Of a DNA stretch of 64,000 nucleotides, positions 9,136 through 18,635 are shown piece by piece. Within the stretch, counting starts at the first letter, position 1. Each line of letters opens with the position of its first letter. The notes under the pieces were generated by a model that was given only the letters and a program-made list of their open reading frames with translations, was not told the DNA's origin and did not search any database. Source of the stretch: Acidobacteriota bacterium (lineage in GTDB: Bacteria; Acidobacteriota; Thermoanaerobaculia; UBA5066). Position numbers and translations under genes: made by a program. The DNA is taken from the NCBI GenBank assembly GCA_008363385.1, contig RHKY01000010.1:62001-126000 (forward strand). Reading direction: 5' to 3'.

Positions 9136-9708
9136 TCAGCGGGCCGAACCGGAAGGGACGAGGACCGGGAAGGCCTTCCGGAGCGTGTCGAGCTCGGCCT
9201 GGGAGATCCGCGGGGCCCCCTTCCTGACCATCGCGAGGAAGTGGTCGATCTCCTCGGTCGTGCCCGGGAAGCCCGAGGCCCCGGCCGCCTTGCCGTCCGG
9301 GCCCTTCATCAGGGCGGAGGCGACGACCGCGCCCTTGGCGTCGAGGACGGCGTAGAAGGGAAGCCCCGCGTCCCCGCCGCCCCAGGTGGCGAGGAGCTCG
9401 TTTCCGCCGGGGTTCTCCAGGGCCTTCTTGGCGGCGCGCTCCTGGACCTGCAGCCAGGCGGTCTCGAAGTGCTTCTCGACGATCGGCTTGACCTCGGGGG
9501 AGGAGAGCGTCTTCTCGAGCTTGCGGCACCAGCCGCACCAGGAGGCGTGGAAGAGGACCAGGGGCGCCCGCCCCGAGGCCTTCGCCCGGGCGAGGAGGCT
9601 CGCGACCACCTCCCGCGCGGGGGCCGGGGCGGTCGCGGCCGTCGCCGCGAGGGCAGGGGCGGCGGCCAGGAGGACCGCCAGGGCGGGAGGGAGGAGTCGG
9701 AGCCGCAT
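9136..9708 (-). CDS. secreted thioredoxin-fold protein
   Basis: 190 aa. A signal peptide (MRLRLLPPALAVLLAAAPALA) is followed by a thioredoxin-like domain with the motif WCGWC near residue 58, in the context LVLFHASWCGWCRKLE. This resembles DUF255/thioredoxin_7-type periplasmic thioredoxins. Helix alpha-2 carries SSPEVKPIVEKHF and the cis-Pro region is probably GLPFYAVLD. It is probably a periplasmic disulfide reductase or oxidase. A TAGGAT hexamer lies 8 nt before the ATG and there is no Shine-Dalgarno, so the mRNA may be leaderless. It heads the block leading into the GT-C-like gene. Confidence 0.85.
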   Translation of the reverse strand: MRLRLLPPALAVLLAAAPALAATAATAPAPAREVVASLLARAKASGRAPLVLFHASWCGWCRKLEKTLSSPEVKPIVEKHFETAWLQVQERAAKKALENPGGNELLATWGGGDAGLPFYAVLDAKGAVVASALMKGPDGKAAGASGFPGTTEEIDHFLAMVRKGAPRISQAELDTLRKAFPVLVPSGSAR

Positions 9709-9716
9709 CGGCGGCG

Positions 9717-9722
9717 ATCCTA
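9717..9722 (-). promoter_or_regulatory. candidate -10 box, near-leaderless (thioredoxin gene)
   Basis: TAGGAT on the minus strand with 8 nt to the ATG at 9708 and no ribosome site between. Transcription starting about 7 nt downstream would begin at or next to the start codon. Confidence 0.4.
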
Positions 9723-9763
9723 CGACACGAAGGGAGGACGGCCCGCCCGGGCGCCTCGTTTGC

Positions 9764-9769
9764 TAGATT
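9764..9769 (+). promoter_or_regulatory. candidate -10 box, near-leaderless (subtilase gene)
   Basis: TAGATT with 8 nt to the ATG at 9778; the intervening bases hold no Shine-Dalgarno. It is divergent from the similar site at 9717-9722, with the two hexamers 41 bp apart. Confidence 0.4.
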
Positions 9770-9777
9770 GCACGCCG

Positions 9778-12700
9778 ATGCGAGCCCTGCCGCTCCTCCC
9801 CGGACTCGTCGCCGCCCTCGCCCTCCTGCCGACGCCCTCCGCCGCGGTCCCGCCGGACGCCGCCCCCCGGGCGGACCGCCTGGAGGGGGTCCCGGTCTCC
9901 GCCCTTCCGGCGGCCCCGGCGGCCCCCGGAGCCGGAGGCTCGCGGATCCACCTCCTCGGCGGCAGCTTCGACCCGCTCTCCCAGCGCCTCGACTTCTCGT
10001 CCGTCGCGCTGGAGGACGGCGCAGGGGCGGAGGACCCGTACGGGCTGGTCCAGCTCCTCCCGGGGGCGCTCGACGCTCGCAGGGAGCTCGAGGCCGCGGG
10101 GGTCCGCTTCTACGGCTACGTTCCCGACGACGCCTTCCAGGTCCGTCTGAGCGGGGAGGCGCGGCGCCTCCTCGCCGCCCACCCGGCGGTCCGCTGGGTC
10201 GGGGAGTGGCGGCCCGGATACCGAGTCCACCCGCGCCTCTGGCCCGGGGCCGACCGGACCCCGGTCCCGGAGCTGAGGCTCCACGCCTTCCCGGACGCCT
10301 CCGCGGGCAAGCTCGCCGCGAGGCTGACGGCGGAGTTCCCCACGGTCACGCTGGTCCACCTGCGCGAGGGGGGGCCGGCCCCGGCCGCCCGCCTCTCGGT
10401 CCCCGGCTCCGTCCGCGACGCGCTCGTCGCGCGGGCCGCCTCGCTCCCGGGGGTCGCCTTCCTCGAGCCGTACGACCCGCCGTCGCTCCACAACGTCGAC
10501 GCCTCCGGGCCCGTGCAGGGCAACACCGCGAGCCCCCAGGGCAGGACGATCTTCGCGCGCGGGATCACCGGGACGGGGCAGATCGTGGCGGTCTCCGACT
10601 CCGGCTGCGACAGCGACATCTGCTTCTTCCGCCACCTGAACGGCGTCACAGCGGTCACCGACGCCGCCACCACCGTCCCGCCGGAGATGGGGCCGCTCCA
10701 CCCGACCCGCAAGGTGATCGGCTACTGGGTCCAGCCCGGCGCCACCGCCTACGACAACGACAACGTCTGCTCCTCCTCGTCGACCTCCTTCCACGGCACG
10801 CACACCTCGGGCACCGTGGTCGGGGACAACCTGGCGACGCCGTCCAGCCCGACGAACGCCGGGGTGGACTTCGGGGACGGGATGGCGCCGAACGGCCAGC
10901 TCCTCTTCCAGGACGTCGGCGACGACGCGTCCGGCTGCCTCTCGGGCCTCTCCGACCTGGAGGCGATGTTCCTCCAGGCGCTCCGCGGCGGCGCGCGGGT
11001 CCACTCCAACTCCTGGGGCGGCACGACGTACGGCGTCTACGCCGGCGACGACCAGTCCACCGACCGGTTCCTCTTCGACCACGAGGAGATGGCGATCTTC
11101 TACTCGGCCGGGAACGAGGGCACGCCGGTCCCCCCCCGGACGAGCACGATCGGCTCCCCGGGAGTCTCGAAGAACGCCGTGACGGTCGGCGCCTTGGGGC
11201 ACGGGACCTCGACCACGGTCACCTCCTTCTCCTCCCGCGGCCCCACCGCCGACGGGCGCGTCAAGCCGGACGTCATGGCGCCCGGGTCGAGCACGGTCTC
11301 CGCGGGCGGCAACACGAGCCACACGGACCTGGGCTGCGCGACCCGCTCGCTCTCGGGGACCTCGATGTCCTGCCCCACGGCGGCCGGCGCCGCCGCCCTC
11401 CTCCGGCAGTACTTCGCCGACGGCTTCTACCCTTCCGGCAGCAAGAACCCGGCGGACGCGCGGGAGCTCTCGGCGCCCGAGGTCAAGGCGGTCCTCCTCA
11501 ACGGGACCTACCCGCTCCCGGTGGGGGGCGCCTTCGGGAGCGGCAGCTACGGGTGGGGGCGGGTCTTCCTCGACTCGAACCTCTACTTCTCGGGCGAGGC
11601 GCGGAAGCTGCGCCTCTCCTCCCTGCCCAACGCTCAGGGCCTCGTCACGGGGGAGACGCGGAGCGTGACGGTGACGGTCTCGTCCGGCGAGGAGCTGCGC
11701 GCCACGCTCGTCTGGTCGGACCCCGAGGCGACGCTCGGGGCCGCCCGCGCCCTCGTGAACGACCTGGACCTCGTCGTCTCCGACGGGACGCGCTCCTGGC
11801 GCGGGAACGTCCTTTCGACCACCGGGGAGTCGGTCGAGGGGGGCTCGGCCGACGCGGTGAACAACGTCGAGCAGGTCCGCCTCCCCGTCCCCGGCGCCGG
11901 GACTTACACGATCACGGTCACCGCCGCCCGGGTCCCCGGCAACGGCCGGCCCGGGACCTCCCGTCAGGGCTACGCGCTGGCGGTCAGCAACCGCTCCTGC
12001 GCGACGGCGGTCTCGGCCGCGCCGTCGAACCTCGTCGCCACGAGCGACGCCGTCATGGGCGTGAACCTCTCCTTCTCCCCGGCCAGCGGCTCCAGCGCGA
12101 CGCAGGTCTACCGCGCCGAAGGGGACTGCGGCAGCCCCGCCTCCGCCTTCGTCCCGGTCGGGACGGCCACCGGCGGGACGTACCACGACGCGCGGGCGCA
12201 GGGTGGGCAGACGTACGCCTACCGGCTCCGCGGGAGCGACGGCTGCGGGGAGGGCCCGGCCTCCTCCTGCACGTCGATCGTCCCGGCGGGGCGATGCGAC
12301 CTCCTCCCCGAGTTCGACGGCCTCTCCTCGGCGGCCGCCGACGTCCCGAACTGCCGGGTCGTCCTGACCTGGGCTCCCGGGACCGTCCGGTGCGCCTCGC
12401 CGAGCGGCCCGCCCCGGTACAACGTCTACCGCTCGCGGACGCCGGGCTTCACCCCGTCGCCGGAGAGCCTCGTCGCCTCGGTGGCCGGGGCGCGGTACGA
12501 GGACCAGACGCCGGGCCTCTCGACGGGGACGACCTACTTCTACGTCGTCCGGATGGAGGACGGCACGCGGGGGAGCGCCGGCCCGCACGGGGGCAACGAG
12601 GAGGGCAACCTCGTCGAGCGCTTCGCGACGGCCGTCGGCGCGCCGGGGACGCCGGGAGGCGGCTTCACCGACGGCGCCGGCGACGGCGGGGCGCTCCTGG

Positions 12701-13275
12701 CGCCGGAGGCCCCGTGGGCGATCTCGGACAAGGAGGCGAGGTCCGGCGGCTTCTCGTACCACTCGGGGCCCCGGGACGGCTTCTACCCGGCCAACACGTG
12801 CGCGGCCCTGACGACGCCGTCCCTCGTCCTCGGGACGAACGCCGTCCTCTCGTACTGGGTCCGCTACAACCTGGAGGTGAACTGGGACGGCGTCGTCGTC
12901 GAGCTCTCCACGAACGGCGGCTCCACCTGGTCCGACCTCCCGCCGACGAGCCCCTCCGGGTACCCCGGGACCCTCTCCGAGACCGGCACGCCCCCCGTCA
13001 ACGCGTGCGCCTACTCGGCCACGCACGGGGCCTTCACCGGCCCCGGGCAGAACGACGCGCTCACGCCGTGGACCCGGTACGAGACGAGCCTCTCGGCCCA
13101 CGCCGGGAAGACCGTGAAGGTCCGCTGGCGGTTGACGAGCGACCCGGGGCTCGAGTTCGAGGGCTTCTACCTCGACGACGTCTCCGTGACGAACGCCGCC
13201 GGGCCGGGCGCCTGCGCCCCGGTGACGTTCGACCCCGCCCCGGACACGGGGCTGCCGGGACCCGGGAAGAAGTAG
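9778..13275 (+). CDS. secreted subtilisin-like serine protease (S8) with C-terminal extension
   Basis: 1165 aa, exported. A signal peptide covers residues 1-23, followed by an N-terminal region of about 230 residues that looks like a prodomain or inhibitor. The S8 catalytic domain carries Asp274 (VAVSDSGCDSD), His339 (SFHGTHTSGTV) and Ser529 (SGTSMSCPTAAGAAAL). After a beta-sandwich typical of S8 (about 590-740) come fibronectin-III-like segments (YRAEGDCGS, YNVYRSRTPGF) and a MAM- or CBM-like region (SYWVRYNLEVNWDGVVVELS) with FYLDDVSV near the end. The long pre-region and open frame would allow earlier starts, but ATG 9778 begins the signal peptide. A membrane glycosyltransferase-like gene follows 16 nt later. 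Likely extracellular protein degradation. Confidence 0.92.
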   Translation: MRALPLLPGLVAALALLPTPSAAVPPDAAPRADRLEGVPVSALPAAPAAPGAGGSRIHLLGGSFDPLSQRLDFSSVALEDGAGAEDPYGLVQLLPGALDARRELEAAGVRFYGYVPDDAFQVRLSGEARRLLAAHPAVRWVGEWRPGYRVHPRLWPGADRTPVPELRLHAFPDASAGKLAARLTAEFPTVTLVHLREGGPAPAARLSVPGSVRDALVARAASLPGVAFLEPYDPPSLHNVDASGPVQGNTASPQGRTIFARGITGTGQIVAVSDSGCDSDICFFRHLNGVTAVTDAATTVPPEMGPLHPTRKVIGYWVQPGATAYDNDNVCSSSSTSFHGTHTSGTVVGDNLATPSSPTNAGVDFGDGMAPNGQLLFQDVGDDASGCLSGLSDLEAMFLQALRGGARVHSNSWGGTTYGVYAGDDQSTDRFLFDHEEMAIFYSAGNEGTPVPPRTSTIGSPGVSKNAVTVGALGHGTSTTVTSFSSRGPTADGRVKPDVMAPGSSTVSAGGNTSHTDLGCATRSLSGTSMSCPTAAGAAALLRQYFADGFYPSGSKNPADARELSAPEVKAVLLNGTYPLPVGGAFGSGSYGWGRVFLDSNLYFSGEARKLRLSSLPNAQGLVTGETRSVTVTVSSGEELRATLVWSDPEATLGAARALVNDLDLVVSDGTRSWRGNVLSTTGESVEGGSADAVNNVEQVRLPVPGAGTYTITVTAARVPGNGRPGTSRQGYALAVSNRSCATAVSAAPSNLVATSDAVMGVNLSFSPASGSSATQVYRAEGDCGSPASAFVPVGTATGGTYHDARAQGGQTYAYRLRGSDGCGEGPASSCTSIVPAGRCDLLPEFDGLSSAAADVPNCRVVLTWAPGTVRCASPSGPPRYNVYRSRTPGFTPSPESLVASVAGARYEDQTPGLSTGTTYFYVVRMEDGTRGSAGPHGGNEEGNLVERFATAVGAPGTPGGGFTDGAGDGGALLAPEAPWAISDKEARSGGFSYHSGPRDGFYPANTCAALTTPSLVLGTNAVLSYWVRYNLEVNWDGVVVELSTNGGSTWSDLPPTSPSGYPGTLSETGTPPVNACAYSATHGAFTGPGQNDALTPWTRYETSLSAHAGKTVKVRWRLTSDPGLEFEGFYLDDVSVTNAAGPGACAPVTFDPAPDTGLPGPGKK

Positions 13276-13291
13276 ACCGCGGAGGGGCCGG

Positions 13292-14860
13292 ATGCGCCGG
13301 GACCGGCTCCTCCTCGTCCTCCTCCTCTCGGCGGCCGCGGCCTTCTCGGCGCGGTACGTGGTCCGCTCGACCTTCGTCGAGGGGGGCGAGCGCTGGTCGA
13401 TGCTCCTCGACGACGCGATGGTCTCGATGCGCTACGCGCGCAACCTCGCGCGCGGCGAGGGCCTCGTCTTCAACCCCGGCGAGCGGGTCGAGGGGTTCTC
13501 CAACCCGCTCTGGGTCGGGGCGATGGCGGTGGTGCACCTCCTCCCTCTCCCGGCGCGGCTGGCGAGCCTCGCGGTGCAGGCGCTCTCGGCGCTCCTCCTC
13601 CTCCTCGGCGCCGCCCTCCTCCCCGCGCTCTGCCGCGCGCTCCCGGGGGCTCCGGCGCGCGCGGCGCCCCTGGCGGTCCTCCTCGCGGCCTTCCACGCGC
13701 CGCTCCTCCACTGGGGCCTCCTCGGGATGGAGGTCGCGGCCCTGGCACCTCTCCTCGTCCTGGCGGCCCTGCTCTCTGCCCGGACGCTCGCCGACGGGCG
13801 CTTCCGCGCCTCGCCGCACGCCCTCCTCGCCCTCGGGACGCTCCTGAGGATGGACGCCGCCGTCCCCGCGGCGCTCGCGGCGCTCTTCCTGGCCCGCGAG
13901 CGGCGGGAGGACCGCGGGAAGCACCTGGGGTGGGGGCTCGGCCTCCTGGCCCTGGCCCTCGCCGCCCAGACCGCGGCGCGCGGCCTCTACTACGGCGACC
14001 TCCTGCCGAACACCTACTCCCTGAAGCTGACGGGCTACCCGCTCCTGCCGCGCCTCCTCCGCGGCCTCGAGACGCTCGGCGCGTACCTCCTCGGCGACGG
14101 CGCCCCGCTCGCCCTCCTCGCCCTCGTGGCGCTCCTCCTCCGGCCGTCCCCGGCCGCGCGCCTCCTGGGCCTCCTCTTCCTCGGTCAGGCGGCCTACAGC
14201 GCGTGGGTGGGCGGCGACGCCTGGGAGTACGTGACGACCTGCAACCGGTACCTGGCGACCGCGGTCCCGCTCCTTTCGGCGCTGGCGGCGTTGGGGACGC
14301 TCGAGGTCGCCTCCCGCCTCTCCCGGGGGCGGGAGGCGATGGCCGTTCCGCTCGCCGCGGGCTTCGGCGTCCTGGCCCTCCTCCTCGGCAACGGCGTCCG
14401 CGGGCCGTCGTCCCTGGCCACCTGGTGGGACGCGCCGCGCCCGGCGGCGCTCGTCCACGCCGAGGCGGTCCGCCGCGCGCTGGCCGTGCGTGCGGTCGCC
14501 CCGCCCGGCGCGAGCGTGGCGGTGGCCTGGGCGGGGATCATCCCGTACGTGGCCGACCGGCCGGCGGTCGACCTCCTGGGGAAGACCGACCCGGTGATCG
14601 CGCGGCTGCCGATGCGCGAGAGGCCCTTCTACCCGGGCCACCTGAAGTGGGACTACGCGCGCTCGATCGGCGCCCTCTCGCCGGACGTCGTCGCCCAGCT
14701 CTGGGACGTCCCGGCGCGCTGGGCCTACCTCCGCCTGGAGCTCGTCCCGCCCGAGGCCTACCCGTGGCTCGCGGGGAGGTACGTCCCCGCGGACGTGGGC
14801 GGCGTGCGGCTCCTCCTGCTCTCCGGCGGGCGGGCCAGGCCTCCGGCGCCGGCGAGGTGA
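13292..14860 (+). CDS. GT-C-like polytopic membrane protein
   Basis: 522 aa with about ten membrane helices. The first loop has the recognisable block LLDDAMVSMRYARNLARGEG, then VFNPGERVEGFSNPLW; the Asp pair sits where GT-C transferases (AftB/ArnT-like) carry catalytic acids. A later loop has YYGDLLPNTYSLKLTG and a soluble C-terminal segment of about 130 residues. GGAGGGG lies just before the ATG and the gene starts 16 nt after the subtilase stop, so the two are probably co-transcribed. Sugar donor and acceptor are unknown; glycosylation of envelope or exported protein is inference. Confidence 0.7.
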   Translation: MRRDRLLLVLLLSAAAAFSARYVVRSTFVEGGERWSMLLDDAMVSMRYARNLARGEGLVFNPGERVEGFSNPLWVGAMAVVHLLPLPARLASLAVQALSALLLLLGAALLPALCRALPGAPARAAPLAVLLAAFHAPLLHWGLLGMEVAALAPLLVLAALLSARTLADGRFRASPHALLALGTLLRMDAAVPAALAALFLARERREDRGKHLGWGLGLLALALAAQTAARGLYYGDLLPNTYSLKLTGYPLLPRLLRGLETLGAYLLGDGAPLALLALVALLLRPSPAARLLGLLFLGQAAYSAWVGGDAWEYVTTCNRYLATAVPLLSALAALGTLEVASRLSRGREAMAVPLAAGFGVLALLLGNGVRGPSSLATWWDAPRPAALVHAEAVRRALAVRAVAPPGASVAVAWAGIIPYVADRPAVDLLGKTDPVIARLPMRERPFYPGHLKWDYARSIGALSPDVVAQLWDVPARWAYLRLELVPPEAYPWLAGRYVPADVGGVRLLLLSGGRARPPAPAR

Positions 14861-14913
14861 GGAAGGGGCGAGGGCCCTCGGCCCGAGACGGACGGCGCCC
14901 GCCGGGGGAGGGT

Positions 14914-14959
14914 GCGGGAAGGCCCCCGCGCGCGGGAGCGCGGACGGGGGCCCTCCCGC
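14914..14959. terminator. bidirectional terminator-like hairpin
   Basis: 15-bp inverted repeat with one mismatch (arms 14914-14928 and 14945-14959, 16-nt loop) between the convergent GT-C-like and M16 peptidase genes. There is no T-run, as is common at this GC content. Confidence 0.6.
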
Positions 14960-14965
14960 GACAGG

Positions 14966-17743
14966 TCAGCGCGTGACGGGCTTCCCCTCCACGTCGAGGA
15001 GGACGACGTCGCCGAGCTTCAGCTCCTCGACGCCGGGGCGGACCTTGGCCGCGTCGCCGACGAGGAGGTAGGCCGCCTTGGCCGGGACGGCCCACGCCTT
15101 CGCCGCGGCGTTGGCGGCGGCGAGCGTCACCGCGGCGGTCCCGGACACTTCCTCCTGCAGCTGCGTGAAGGGGAGGCGCTGGACCCAGAGGGACGCCACC
15201 TGCTCGGTGACCCGGCCGAGCGACTCGAACTGCTGGGCGTAGCCGCGAAGGCGCGTCTTCTTGGCGCCGTCGAACTCCGCCTCGGAGATCGGCTTGGCCC
15301 CGGCGACCCCCTTCAGCTCGGCGTCGAACTCGACGAGGGACTCCTTCGTCTTGGCCGTCTGGACGCCGCCGCCGGCGGTCCAGAAGCCCGCTTCGGAGAG
15401 GAGGGCGAGGTTCGAGAAGACGCCGTAGGAGTAGCCCTTCTCTTCCCGCAGGTTCAGGTTCAGGCGCGTCCCGAAGCCGCCTCCGCCGTAGACGGCGTCG
15501 GCCATCCGGAGGGCGTAGTAGTCGGGGGACTTCCGCTTCGGCGCCGGGAGGAGCTGCGAGATCACCGTCTGCGCCGCGTCCGGCCGGTCGACGAGGTAGA
15601 CCTTCCCCGCGGGGGCGGGGGCGGGCGCCGGGATCGCGACCGCCGGCGCCGCGCCGCCGGCCCAGCCGCCGAACGCCTTCTTGGCGAGCTCCGTGGCTTC
15701 CGCCAGCGTCACGTCGCCGACGAAGACGAGGGCCGAGGAGCCCGGGCGGAACCGGGCCGCGTGGAAGGCGGCCAGGTCGTCGCGCCCGATCTTCTCGACG
15801 GTCGACGGGAGGCCGCGGCCCGGGCGCCCGTAGGGGTGCGACGCGCCGAAGGCCAGCATCGGGGCGAGGCGGCCGGCCAGTGCGTTGGGGTTCTTGGCCT
15901 CCTGCGAGAGGGAGTCGAGGTGCCGCTTCTTCTCGCGGGCGATCTCCGACTCCGGGTACGTCGGGTTCTGGACGACGTCGGCGAGGATCGAGAGGGCCGG
16001 CGCGAGGTTCCGCTTCAGGACCTCGAGCGAGACGACCGAGGCCTCGCGCCCGGGGCTGCCGGAGAGCCCGGTGCCGAGGTCGCCGAGGGCGTCCTCGATC
16101 TCGAGCGCCTTCCTCGTCTTCGTCCCCATGTCGATCGTCATCGTGGCCAGGTACGCCGTCCCCTCCTTGCCGGGCGGGTCGGCGACGGCGCCCGCGCGCG
16201 CGACGAGAGCCGCGGAGACCTTCGGCAGCTCCGGCCGCTCGACGACGAGGACCTCCAGGCCGTTCGGGAGCTTCGCGCTCTTCACCGACGGCGCGGTGAA
16301 GGGGCGGTCGGCCCCAGCCGCCGGCGCCTTCGTCCGGTCGAGCGTCGAGGCGGGCGGGCGCTGGGAGGTCTCGGGGCGGAAGCGGATCAGGGCGCGGTTC
16401 CTCGTGTCGAGGTACGTGGCGACCGCCGCGCGGACGCTCTCGGGTGTGGCGGCGCGGTACCGGCCGAGGTCCGCGTCCAGCTTGCCCGGGTCGCCGAGGA
16501 GGACGTTGTACTGGTTCAGACGGTCGGCCTTGCCGCCGAAGCCGCCGATCCCCTCCAGCGCGGTGACGAAGTCGTACTCGTACTTCGTCTGCGCGCGCTG
16601 GAGCTCCGCGGAGGTCGGGCCCTCCTTGGCGAGCCGGGCGATCTCCTTGCCGACCTCCTCCTCCAGCGTCTCGAGCGGCACGCCGGGGCGCGCCGTGGCG
16701 ATGACGACGAACCCGCCGGCGATCTCGTTGCTGTCGTTGAAGGCGTTGACGTTGGTGGCGAGCTGCCGGTCGTAGACGAGGGCCTTGTTCAGGCGCGAGG
16801 AGAGCCCCTCGGAGAGGACCCGGGCCGCGAGGTCCAGCTCGGCGTCCCCCGGGGCGAAGTACGGGACCGCCGCCCAGACCATGTACGTCCGCTCCTGCGG
16901 GACCCGGTCGGCCACCTCGAACACCTTCTCCGCCTCGAGCCTCACGGGCTCGCGCTTCGGGCGGTCCAGGGCGGGGCCGGGCGGGATCGGGCCGAAGTAC
17001 TTCTCGACGAGCCGCTTCGCCTCGGCCGGGTCGAAGTCCCCGGTGATGGCCAGCGAGAGGTTGTTGGGCGTGTAGTACTGCCGGAAGAACTCCTTGGCGT
17101 CGTCCAGCGAGGCGGCCGTGAGGTCCTCGTGGCTGCCGATGACGGGCCAGCTGTACGGGTGGCCGGTCGGGTAGACCGCCTCGTACAGGAGCTTCCAGGC
17201 GCGCCCGTACGGCTGGTTCTCGAGGCCCTGGCGGCGCTCGTTCTTCACGACGTCGCGCTGGTTGTCGAGGCTCTCCTTCGTCAGCGCCTCGCCGAGCGTG
17301 GCCAGCCGGTCGGACTCGAGCCAGAGGAGGAGCTCCAGGTTCCCCGACGGGACCGTGGCGAAGTAGTTCGTCCGGTCGTTGTTCGTCGTGCCGTTGACCC
17401 CCCCCTCGCGGAGGTTGGCGCCGGCCTTCTCGACGTGGTCGAAGTACTCGCCGGGGACGTTCTTGGAGCCCTGGAACATCAGGTGCTCGAAGAGGTGGGC
17501 GAAGCCGGTCCGGCCCGGCTTCTCGTTCTTCGACCCGACGTGGTACCACTGGTTCACGTGGACGATCGGGAGCTTCCTGTCCACGTGCAGGATCACCTGC
17601 AGGCCGTTCGGGAGCGTGTACTTCTCGAACTCGACCTTCGGGGCGGCGGGGACGGCGGCGGCCGCCGGGGCGGCCGCGGTGAGGGGGGCGGCGGCCGCGG
17701 CGAGGGCGGCCGCCAGGACGGTTCGGGCGATTCGGGCGTTCAT
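14966..17743 (-). CDS. secreted M16 zinc peptidase (two fused M16 units)
   Basis: 925 aa. A signal peptide (about 1-30, Ala-rich) precedes an N-terminal M16 unit with the inverted zinc motif His83-x-x-Glu86-His87 (FAHLFEHLMF) and the distal Glu169 in VVKNERRQ. The Arg/Tyr region of the C-terminal unit is also visible (REEKGYSYGVFS). The second half (from about 480, KLPNGLEVLVVERPEL) repeats the fold without HxxEH, as expected for the non-catalytic partner of pitrilysin-type pairs; both are fused in one chain here. ATG 17743 has AGAGGAG upstream and starts the signal peptide. It probably degrades peptides in the periplasm. It stands alone, convergent to the upstream neighbour. Confidence 0.93.
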   Translation of the reverse strand: MNARIARTVLAAALAAAAAPLTAAAPAAAAVPAAPKVEFEKYTLPNGLQVILHVDRKLPIVHVNQWYHVGSKNEKPGRTGFAHLFEHLMFQGSKNVPGEYFDHVEKAGANLREGGVNGTTNNDRTNYFATVPSGNLELLLWLESDRLATLGEALTKESLDNQRDVVKNERRQGLENQPYGRAWKLLYEAVYPTGHPYSWPVIGSHEDLTAASLDDAKEFFRQYYTPNNLSLAITGDFDPAEAKRLVEKYFGPIPPGPALDRPKREPVRLEAEKVFEVADRVPQERTYMVWAAVPYFAPGDAELDLAARVLSEGLSSRLNKALVYDRQLATNVNAFNDSNEIAGGFVVIATARPGVPLETLEEEVGKEIARLAKEGPTSAELQRAQTKYEYDFVTALEGIGGFGGKADRLNQYNVLLGDPGKLDADLGRYRAATPESVRAAVATYLDTRNRALIRFRPETSQRPPASTLDRTKAPAAGADRPFTAPSVKSAKLPNGLEVLVVERPELPKVSAALVARAGAVADPPGKEGTAYLATMTIDMGTKTRKALEIEDALGDLGTGLSGSPGREASVVSLEVLKRNLAPALSILADVVQNPTYPESEIAREKKRHLDSLSQEAKNPNALAGRLAPMLAFGASHPYGRPGRGLPSTVEKIGRDDLAAFHAARFRPGSSALVFVGDVTLAEATELAKKAFGGWAGGAAPAVAIPAPAPAPAGKVYLVDRPDAAQTVISQLLPAPKRKSPDYYALRMADAVYGGGGFGTRLNLNLREEKGYSYGVFSNLALLSEAGFWTAGGGVQTAKTKESLVEFDAELKGVAGAKPISEAEFDGAKKTRLRGYAQQFESLGRVTEQVASLWVQRLPFTQLQEEVSGTAAVTLAAANAAAKAWAVPAKAAYLLVGDAAKVRPGVEELKLGDVVLLDVEGKPVTR

Positions 17744-17850
17744 TCGCTCTCCTCTGGGGTTCGTTGGAGGCCGGGCAGGCCACGGGCAGGGTGGAAGAAG
17801 GGGCACCGTCGGGTGATACGCGGCGCCGGCCCGGCCGGTTTCGCCCGGCC

Positions 17851-18504
17851 TCAGCGCCCGGAGGCGCCGTCGTTCCAGTGCGCCGGGGGCAGGTCGAGGC
17901 CCGTGCTGACGGAGGCCATCCGGACCCCCACGATCGCCGCGACGGCGGCCAGGCCGGCTAGGTGCGGCTCGGCGCCGAGGGCAGAGGCGCCGAGGTAGAG
18001 CCAGCAGCCGAGGAGCGAGGGGATCGCGTAGAGGGTGCCGGGCCGGAAGATGACGGGCATGTCGTTGACCAGGACGTCGCGGATCACACCGCCGAACGTC
18101 CCCGTCACGACGCCCATGAAGGAGGCGGGGAGGAACGAGAGGCCGGCCTCCACGCCCGCGCGGGTGCCGCTCAGGCTGAAGAGGGCCAGGCCGAGCGCGT
18201 CGACGAGGGCGGCGCGCCGGTCGAAGACGCGGGCCAGCTCGTAGGCGCTCCGGCTGTAGACGAGGACGACGCCCAGGACGAGCGTGACGACGACGTACTC
18301 CTGGTTGCTGACCCAGAAGAAGGGCCGCCGCTGGAGGAGGACGTCGCGGAGCGTCCCGCCGCCGAACGCCGTGGCCAGGGCGAGCGAGACGGTGCCGACC
18401 AGGTCGGCTCTCTTCTCGGCGGCCTTCAGGGCCCCGGAGACGGCCGAGGTGAGGACGGCTCCCGCCTCGATGGCGACCGTCAGGGCCGGGGTCGGGTCCT
18501 TCAC
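17851..18504 (-). CDS. TRIC-type/UPF0126 membrane channel protein
   Basis: 217 aa, with two repeats of the TRIC domain (about seven helices). The glycine-rich signatures are AFGGGTLRDVLLQRRPFFWV in the first repeat and GTFGGVIRDVLVNDMPVIF in the second. Prokaryotic TRIC homologues are trimeric cation (K+) channels; E. coli YicG belongs here. The GTG start has GGGAGG upstream and a TAAACT hexamer at 18525-18530. Not in an obvious operon. Confidence 0.88.
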   Translation of the reverse strand: MKDPTPALTVAIEAGAVLTSAVSGALKAAEKRADLVGTVSLALATAFGGGTLRDVLLQRRPFFWVSNQEYVVVTLVLGVVLVYSRSAYELARVFDRRAALVDALGLALFSLSGTRAGVEAGLSFLPASFMGVVTGTFGGVIRDVLVNDMPVIFRPGTLYAIPSLLGCWLYLGASALGAEPHLAGLAAVAAIVGVRMASVSTGLDLPPAHWNDGASGR

Positions 18505-18574
18505 CGCGCGCCTCCCGCCCGTGGAGTTTAGGGCGGGCCGCCCTGCGCCAGGCTCCCCGCAACCGAGGAGCGTG

Positions 18575-18580
18575 TAGTCT
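18575..18580 (+). promoter_or_regulatory. candidate -10 box for fhs
   Basis: TAGTCT 55 nt before the fhs ATG, between the divergent TRIC-type and fhs genes. No clear -35. Confidence 0.3.
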
Positions 18581-18635
18581 GCCCGGGGAGAGGCCGCCCG
18601 GCTCCTTGCCGCGGCGGCCCCCGGAGGAGGGCGAG

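Noticed and set aside
18606-18635. Upstream TTG start for fhs
   Set aside because: The GGAGGAGG ribosome site directly before ATG 18636 makes the later start far more likely.
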